This document shows, in pieces, positions 22,633 to 26,625 of a stretch of 26,625 nt of DNA. The translations under genes and the position numbers were made by a program. Below the pieces are notes generated by a model. That model searched no databases. It was not told the DNA's origin and saw nothing but the letters and a program-made list of their open reading frames with translations. The stretch's first letter is position 1. Every line of letters starts with the position of its first letter. Origin of the DNA: an uncultured Clostridium sp. (lineage in GTDB: Bacteria; Bacillota; Clostridia; Lachnospirales; Lachnospiraceae); NCBI GenBank assembly GCA_937902905.1, contig CALELW010000109.1:1-26625 (forward strand), written 5' to 3'.

Positions 22633-22757
22633 CCCTTACATTTGCTGCAGTCACCGCCACAGCTTCCTTTTCCATTTTTACGGTCTTTTCTCATACCGAA
22701 TATAATAGCGGCTACAATCACCACAAGAATACCTGCTACAATAATTGTTCCCCACAT
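22623..22757 (-). CDS. FeoB-associated Cys-rich membrane protein
   Basis: A 44-aa protein with one membrane helix (about 3-22), a short basic segment, and a cysteine-rich tail SCGGDCSKCKGCH (Cys33, Cys37, Cys40, Cys43). This layout is that of the FeoB-associated Cys-rich family found after feoB in many Firmicutes, thought to assist ferrous iron uptake; the mechanism is not established. The start at 22755-22757 has AAAGGAG 8 bases upstream. A longer open frame begins inside the intercistronic hairpin region and is rejected. It is the last gene of the feo operon, 111 bases after feoB. Confidence 0.9.
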   Translation of the reverse strand: MWGTIIVAGILVVIVAAIIFGMRKDRKNGKGSCGGDCSKCKGCH

Positions 22758-22788
22758 ATTGACACACTCCTTTCGATTCAAAAGGCTA

Positions 22789-22814
22789 GACCTGCATTCC
22801 AAAAAATGCAGGTC
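22789..22814 (-). other. Intercistronic hairpin between feoB and the Cys-rich gene
   Basis: GACCTGCATT and AATGCAGGTC form a perfect 10-bp stem with a 6-base loop. On the minus strand only a weak TAGCCTTTTG follows, so it looks more like an mRNA processing, stability or partial-termination element than a full terminator. Confidence 0.6.
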
Positions 22815-22868
22815 ATATCCAAATGGCTTATTTATGTTCAAAATGTTTTTTACAAATTTTTGAGATGA

Positions 22869-25397
22869 TTACTCGGAGGCAGCAACACTCGATTTGCCAA
22901 CCTTTAATGTCTGGCTTTCTTTATAAGGACGAACCAGAAGGTAAATCATTCCAATAATTACTAAAATAGCAACTACTGTCCAGATACTGAATACGCCCTG
23001 TGCAAGTAAACCAATGTTGTTTACAATCAAACCAATCAAGTAAGCAAATCCACACTGATAACCAACGGCTACGAAGAACCATTTACGGTTATTCATCTCA
23101 CGTTTAATCGCACCCATTGCTGCGAAACATGGAGCACACAAAAGGTTAAATGCTAAGAATGCATAACCACTGACTGCGGTAAAGTTTGCTGCCATGTTCT
23201 GATATACAGTACCATCGCCGGCAGTGTACAGAATACCAAGTGTACCAACGATATTCTCTTTTGCCACAAGACCTGTAATCGAAGCAACAGTTGCCTGCCA
23301 GTTTCCCCATCCAAGAGGAGCGAACAACCAAGCGATTGCTTTACCAATTACTGCCAAGATACTAGCATCAATTTCATCCTCAGAAAGCATACGGAATGTT
23401 CCGTCTACTACACCGAAGTATGTTGTAAACCATACAAAGATTGTGGAAAGAAGGATGATAGTACCTGCCTTCTTAATAAAGCTCCAGCCACGCTCCCACA
23501 TGCTGCGAAGTACCGTACCAACGGTTGGCAGATGGTAAGCAGGAAGCTCCATAACGAACGGTGCCGGGTCACCAGCAAACAATTTCGTTTTCTTCAAAAT
23601 GATACCAGATACGATAACAGCTCCAATACCAAGGAAGTATGCGGAAGGAGCAACCCATGAAGCACCACCGAAAATAGCTCCGGCAACCATTGCGATAAAT
23701 GGAAGTTTTGCTCCACAAGGGATAAATGTTGTCGTCATAATTGTCATCTTACGGTCACGGTCACTCTCGATTGTACGGGAAGCCATGATACCAGGAACAC
23801 CACATCCGGAACCAATCAACATTGGGATGAAGGATTTACCGGACAAACCGAAACGACGGAAAATACGGTCCATGATAAATGCGATACGTGCCATGTAACC
23901 ACATGCTTCCAAAAATGCTAAGAAGATAAACAATACAAGCATCTGAGGAACGAATCCGAGTACGGCTCCGACACCGGCTACAATACCATCCATAATCAAT
24001 CCATACAAAGGTTCTGCACAAACCGGATTTCCTTCGTCATCCAAAAGTGCCTTATCAAGCAATGCCGGGATACCAGGAACCCAAACACCATAATCTGCAG
24101 GATCCGGCTCTTCCAAGCCGTTTTCATTGACATATTTTTCTGCATCTTTAAAGGACATTCCATTTACGGTTTCCTCATCTGCACCATCCGGTACTGCATC
24201 ATAATATACATCAATTTCATTTGTTGCCAAAGTCTCTTCGTCTTCTACTTCATATTTTACAGAAGTTTCCGAAGAACCTTTTGCATCTAACTCTGCCATC
24301 TTTTTCTTTGTTGCATCAACATCAACGGCATCTTCATCATCTGTTACCAAAACACCATAAGCATCCAATGCGTTGGTTGCCTGTGTATAGCTGTCAGCAT
24401 CTTCTTCGTAAGCGGAAGTTCCGATACCGAACAAGTGCCAGCCATCACCGAACACACCATCATTAGCCCAGTCAGTAGCAATTGTACCAACTGTTGTAAC
24501 AGAAACATAGTATACGATAAACATAACAACCGCAAAGATTGGCAGCGCCAAAATTCGGTTTGTAACAATCTTATCAATCTTATCGGAAATTGTAAGTTTT
24601 CCGGATTTTGCTTTTTTCAGGCAGTCATCAATGACAGATGTTATGTAGCTGTATCTCTCATTTGTGATAATACTTTCTACATCGTCATCAAATGCCTCTT
24701 CCAGAGAAGAAATCTCACTGCTGACATCCGGCACGGAAGCCATCTGCTCAACAATTTTATCATCGCTCTCCAAAAGTTTGATTGCATAGAAACGTTTCAA
24801 CTCATCTTTAATCTGTCCGTCTAACATTGACTCAACAGAATGAATTGCCATCTCTACTCCTTCAGCAAATTCATGAACCGGTGCTTCATAACCTTTCTTT
24901 GCTGCAGCCAAAGCTTTTTTCGCAGCATCCTCAATACCGGTTCCTTTCAGAGCGGAAATCTCAACCACTTCACAGCCAAGAGCTTTGCTCAGCTCTTTAA
25001 TGTTGATGACATCGCCGTTTTTCTTTACGATATCCATCATGTTAACAGCCATAACAACCGGAATACCAAGTTCCAGAAGCTGTGTTGTCAAGTACAGGTT
25101 ACGCTCAATGTTCGAACCATCTACAATATTTAAAATTGCATCCGGTCTCTCATTGATTAAGTAATTTCTGGCAACTACCTCTTCCAATGTATATGGGGAA
25201 AGAGAATAAATACCAGGCAAGTCAGTGATAACAACGTCTGAATTACCACCTGCCAAACTCTTCTTCAGCTTTCCTTCTTTTTTCTCTACTGTTACACCAG
25301 GCCAGTTACCAACAAACTGATTGGCACCGGTCAAAGCGTTAAACAATGTTGTCTTACCGCTATTCGGGTTACCCGCAAGCGCAATCGTAATAGCCAT
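22869..25397 (-). CDS. feoB: Ferrous iron transporter FeoB with acidic extracellular insertion
   Basis: Inner-membrane ferrous iron transporter with an N-terminal GTPase. The 842-aa protein has G1 GNPNSGKT (9-16), G3 DLPG (59-62), G4 NMMD (119-122; the usual motif is NKxD or NxxD), a helical linker domain (about 170-265), TM1 (about 281-304), and the core with LEACGYMARIAF, GSGCGVPGIMASRTIE and a second gate repeat. Between TM1 and the next helix, about residues 322-440 form an insertion missing from typical FeoB, very rich in Asp and Glu and without His or Cys. By topology it should be extracellular. AAGGAG lies 8 bases before the ATG. A putative metalloregulator box is 61-76 bases upstream. 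Confidence 0.97.
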   Translation of the reverse strand: MAITIALAGNPNSGKTTLFNALTGANQFVGNWPGVTVEKKEGKLKKSLAGGNSDVVITDLPGIYSLSPYTLEEVVARNYLINERPDAILNIVDGSNIERNLYLTTQLLELGIPVVMAVNMMDIVKKNGDVINIKELSKALGCEVVEISALKGTGIEDAAKKALAAAKKGYEAPVHEFAEGVEMAIHSVESMLDGQIKDELKRFYAIKLLESDDKIVEQMASVPDVSSEISSLEEAFDDDVESIITNERYSYITSVIDDCLKKAKSGKLTISDKIDKIVTNRILALPIFAVVMFIVYYVSVTTVGTIATDWANDGVFGDGWHLFGIGTSAYEEDADSYTQATNALDAYGVLVTDDEDAVDVDATKKKMAELDAKGSSETSVKYEVEDEETLATNEIDVYYDAVPDGADEETVNGMSFKDAEKYVNENGLEEPDPADYGVWVPGIPALLDKALLDDEGNPVCAEPLYGLIMDGIVAGVGAVLGFVPQMLVLFIFLAFLEACGYMARIAFIMDRIFRRFGLSGKSFIPMLIGSGCGVPGIMASRTIESDRDRKMTIMTTTFIPCGAKLPFIAMVAGAIFGGASWVAPSAYFLGIGAVIVSGIILKKTKLFAGDPAPFVMELPAYHLPTVGTVLRSMWERGWSFIKKAGTIILLSTIFVWFTTYFGVVDGTFRMLSEDEIDASILAVIGKAIAWLFAPLGWGNWQATVASITGLVAKENIVGTLGILYTAGDGTVYQNMAANFTAVSGYAFLAFNLLCAPCFAAMGAIKREMNNRKWFFVAVGYQCGFAYLIGLIVNNIGLLAQGVFSIWTVVAILVIIGMIYLLVRPYKESQTLKVGKSSVAASE

Positions 25398-25457
25398 TTC
25401 TTTTTCTCCTTTTCTAAGTTTGATATTTCTATCTTATATTTGTTTTGACTTTCCCTT

Positions 25458-25473
25458 GTTAGTTTTTACTAAC
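25458..25473. promoter_or_regulatory. Putative DtxR/MntR-type operator upstream of feoB
   Basis: GTTAGT-TTTT-ACTAAC is a perfect 6-bp inverted repeat with a 4-base spacer. Its half-sites are identical to those of the box over the feoA promoter. It lies in the 91-base feoA-feoB gap, where a minus-strand TATAAG (about 25434-25439) could be the -10 of an internal promoter without a clear -35. Confidence 0.7.
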
Positions 25474-25488
25474 TGCGACACAAAAAAA

Positions 25489-25707
25489 TTACTGAACTTC
25501 AATCATTTCTGCGTCAGCTTTACGCAAGGATAATTCATAGCCACGTACGGTAACCTCAACCGGGTCTCCAAGTGGTGCTACTTTCCTTACAAAAATATCA
25601 ACTCCTTTGGTAATACCCATGTCCATAATACGCCTTTTTACCGGACCTTCGCCTGTCAACTTTGTAACTTTTACTGTGCTGCCAGGTGTCACCTCTCTCA
25701 ATGTCAT
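25489..25707 (-). CDS. feoA: FeoA family protein (second copy)
   Basis: A 72-aa SH3-like cytosolic protein that assists FeoB. It starts MTLREVTPGSTVKV and shows the family pattern of KRRIMDMGITKG (about 24-35) and VEVTVRGYELSLRKADAEMI towards the end, as in classical FeoA. GGAGG lies 7 bases before the ATG. It starts 12 bases after the first feoA and is followed by feoB. It has the more typical FeoA sequence of the two copies. Confidence 0.94.
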   Translation of the reverse strand: MTLREVTPGSTVKVTKLTGEGPVKRRIMDMGITKGVDIFVRKVAPLGDPVEVTVRGYELSLRKADAEMIEVQ

Positions 25708-25719
25708 TGTCTTTCCTCC

Positions 25720-25932
25720 TTAAATCATTATCTTATTTGCCATATCTTTTCCAAGTGCAACGCGGGAATCTTTGACATTCAAAATCATATTGCCGCTGAT
25801 TTCCGATACCACTGTTACAACTCCGCCGGTCACAAAGCCTAAGTTCTCTAGGAATTTCTTTGTCTCTTCACGACCGCCAATTCGTTTAATCGTGTTTGGC
25901 TCGCCCACTTTCGCCATCGTTAAAGGCATCAT
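25720..25932 (-). CDS. FeoA family protein (first copy)
   Basis: A 70-aa FeoA-like protein, first gene of the feo operon. The start at 25930-25932 (MMPLTMAKVGE) has AAAGGA 7 bases upstream; a second ATG follows directly. It contains TIKRIGG, the ETKKFLENLGFVTGG segment that corresponds to the RLxxLGxxxG core, and SEISGNMILNVKDSRVALGKDMA. It differs clearly from the second copy (for instance FLENLGF against RIMDMGI), so the pair is not a recent duplication. In Clostridia, tandem FeoA proteins next to FeoB are common; the partition of roles is not known. Confidence 0.93.
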   Translation of the reverse strand: MMPLTMAKVGEPNTIKRIGGREETKKFLENLGFVTGGVVTVVSEISGNMILNVKDSRVALGKDMANKIMI

Positions 25933-26001
25933 TCCATCATCCTTTCTGTATCGCGTCATAAATGACATGACGGTTGATAATGAATTCTATCACTTACGCA
26001 A

Positions 26002-26017
26002 GTTAGTATACACTAAC
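26002..26017. promoter_or_regulatory. Putative DtxR/MntR-type operator over the feoA promoter
   Basis: GTTAGT-ATAC-ACTAAC is a perfect 6-bp inverted repeat with a 4-base spacer. It fully covers the minus-strand -10 hexamer, so a bound repressor would block RNA polymerase. A looser CTAA-N6-TTAG pair (26013-26026) overlaps on the -35 side. Confidence 0.8.
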
Positions 26018-26033
26018 GCACATTAGCTGTCAA
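26005..26033 (-). promoter_or_regulatory. Promoter of the feo operon
   Basis: On the minus strand, consensus TTGACA (26028-26033), 17 bases, TATACT (26005-26010). The -10 lies inside the inverted repeat 26002-26017. Confidence 0.85.
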
Positions 26034-26066
26034 GAACTTTATGATTTTTTTTCGCGATAAAACGAA

Positions 26067-26095
26067 TTGATTCATTTGTAAAAGAATGTTATACT
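26067..26095 (+). promoter_or_regulatory. Promoter of the DtxR-family regulator gene
   Basis: TTGATT (26067-26072), 17 bases, TATACT (26090-26095), with a TG one base before the -10 (extended -10). No copy of the GTTAGT repeat overlaps it, so autoregulation is not obvious. Confidence 0.72.
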
Positions 26096-26162
26096 ATATA
26101 ATACAATGCGAATGGGGTTGTCCCCCAGTATATATTTTTTTGGAGAGGAGTTACTTATATAT

Positions 26163-26534
26163 ATGAAGAAAAAATATAACGAATCCGCTGAGGATTATTT
26201 GGAAACTATCCTTATATTAAGTAAAACACTGCCGGTTGTCCGTGCCGTTGACATTGCTACCGAATTGGATTTCAAAAAATCCAGCGTCAGTGTCGCCATG
26301 AAAAACCTGCGCGAAAAGGGACATATTACCGTAACCGATGCCGGTTACATCTATTTGACGGATTCTGGAAAAAAGATTGCCGAAATGGTCTATGAACGTC
26401 ATGATGTTTTGACGCACTACTTAATTTCTCTTGGTGTTGCCGAAAAAACAGCCGAGGAAGATGCCTGCAAAATTGAGCATATCATCAGTGAAGAAAGTTT
26501 TCAGGCAATTAAAAACACGTTTACTCAGAAATAA
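26163..26534 (+). CDS. DtxR/MntR-family metal-dependent transcriptional regulator
   Basis: A 123-aa two-domain repressor without the SH3-like third domain of DtxR. The N-terminal winged helix spans about 7-70, with VDIATELDFKKSSVSVAMKNL as recognition region (written here as VDIATELDF and SSVSVAMKNL). The C-terminal dimerisation domain is about 72-120. Candidate ligands are Asp11, Glu14, His80, Cys102, Glu105 and His106: all MntR ligand positions match with a constant offset of 3, except that the MntR Glu99 position is Cys, as in DtxR/IdeR Cys102. The start at 26163 (MKKKYNES) has GGAGAGGAG 12 bases upstream, a rather long gap; the earlier in-frame ATG has no ribosome-binding site. Divergent from feo, so it is the likely iron-responsive repressor of that operon. 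Confidence 0.93.
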   Translation: MKKKYNESAEDYLETILILSKTLPVVRAVDIATELDFKKSSVSVAMKNLREKGHITVTDAGYIYLTDSGKKIAEMVYERHDVLTHYLISLGVAEKTAEEDACKIEHIISEESFQAIKNTFTQK

Positions 26535-26554
26535 CAATTTAGAACTACATATAT

Positions 26555-26597
26555 AAAAATACCTTTTCTCTATGCCTGCATAGACGAAAGGTGTTTT
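26555..26597 (+). terminator. Rho-independent terminator of the regulator gene
   Basis: ACCTTT and AAAGGT arms enclose an inner CTATG/CATAG stem with a 4-base loop, followed by GTTTTTTG. It lies 21 bases after the stop codon and may also work in the reverse direction, because AAAAAT flanks the left arm. Confidence 0.88.
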
Positions 26598-26625
26598 TTG
26601 TTGAGACTTTTTTACATAAAATAAA

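Noticed and set aside
1..26625. CRISPR arrays, insertion sequences, prophage or integrase genes
   Set aside because: I saw no regularly spaced direct repeats, transposase or phage-like frames anywhere in the window; all large frames are assigned to core or envelope genes.

Overview
The window looks like a core-genome segment of a low-to-mid GC Gram-positive anaerobe of the Clostridia, most likely a gut Lachnospiraceae. The evidence is Firmicutes-style ribosome-binding sites (GGAGG-like, 5-9 bases from the start), a tyrosine T-box leader, a feoA-feoA-feoB-Cys-rich iron operon beside a short DtxR-family regulator, and two large secreted proteins with the lysine-rich Fn3/Ig-like modules common in this family. 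I assign no species. I see no insertion sequence, prophage, integrase or CRISPR array.

Layout. 1-700: a tRNA-Pro(CGG) gene (minus) with its promoter and terminator, then a gene-poor stretch holding a bidirectional hairpin and a large imperfect stem-loop just past tyrS. 705-2290: tyrS (minus) behind a complete T-box leader with Tyr specifier UAC. 2330-6207 (minus): a three-gene operon encoding a secreted repetitive (probably beta-helical) surface protein, an OmpR-type response regulator and a histidine kinase. 6444-8540 (plus): a divergent secreted L,D-transpeptidase with Ig-like repeats. 8598-10880 (minus): yigZ-rarA-small membrane protein. 11006-13552 (plus): a class A penicillin-binding protein with a cysteine-rich tail, convergent with and touching the next operon. 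13549-19991 (minus): ftsH-HAD phosphatase-uvrC-ygiQ, tightly packed. 20206-21813 (plus): pyrG. 21816-21928: a 113-bp near-perfect palindrome filling the gap to the convergent gene. 21935-22564 (minus): a stand-alone trpF. 22623-25932 (minus): feoA-feoA-feoB-FeoB-associated Cys-rich protein. 26163-26534 (plus): a DtxR/MntR-like metalloregulator with a terminator.

How the genes work together. The right end is a ferrous iron uptake module. Two 16-bp inverted repeats with identical half-sites (GTTAGT-N4-ACTAAC) lie over the -10 of the feoA promoter and in the feoA-feoB gap; the neighbouring regulator is the obvious candidate binder. FeoB carries an unusual acidic extracellular insertion of about 110 residues, and the regulator combines MntR-like and DtxR-like metal ligands. 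The 2.3-8.5 kb region is a cell-envelope module: a two-component system sits directly downstream of a surface protein gene and divergent from a peptidoglycan cross-linking enzyme, with a shared intergenic region containing candidate regulator repeats. This is the least conventional locus here. The remainder is housekeeping: translation, DNA repair (rarA, uvrC), proteolysis (ftsH), wall synthesis and CTP synthesis.

All residue numbers and motif positions were read by hand. Family names rest on motif recognition, not on a database search.
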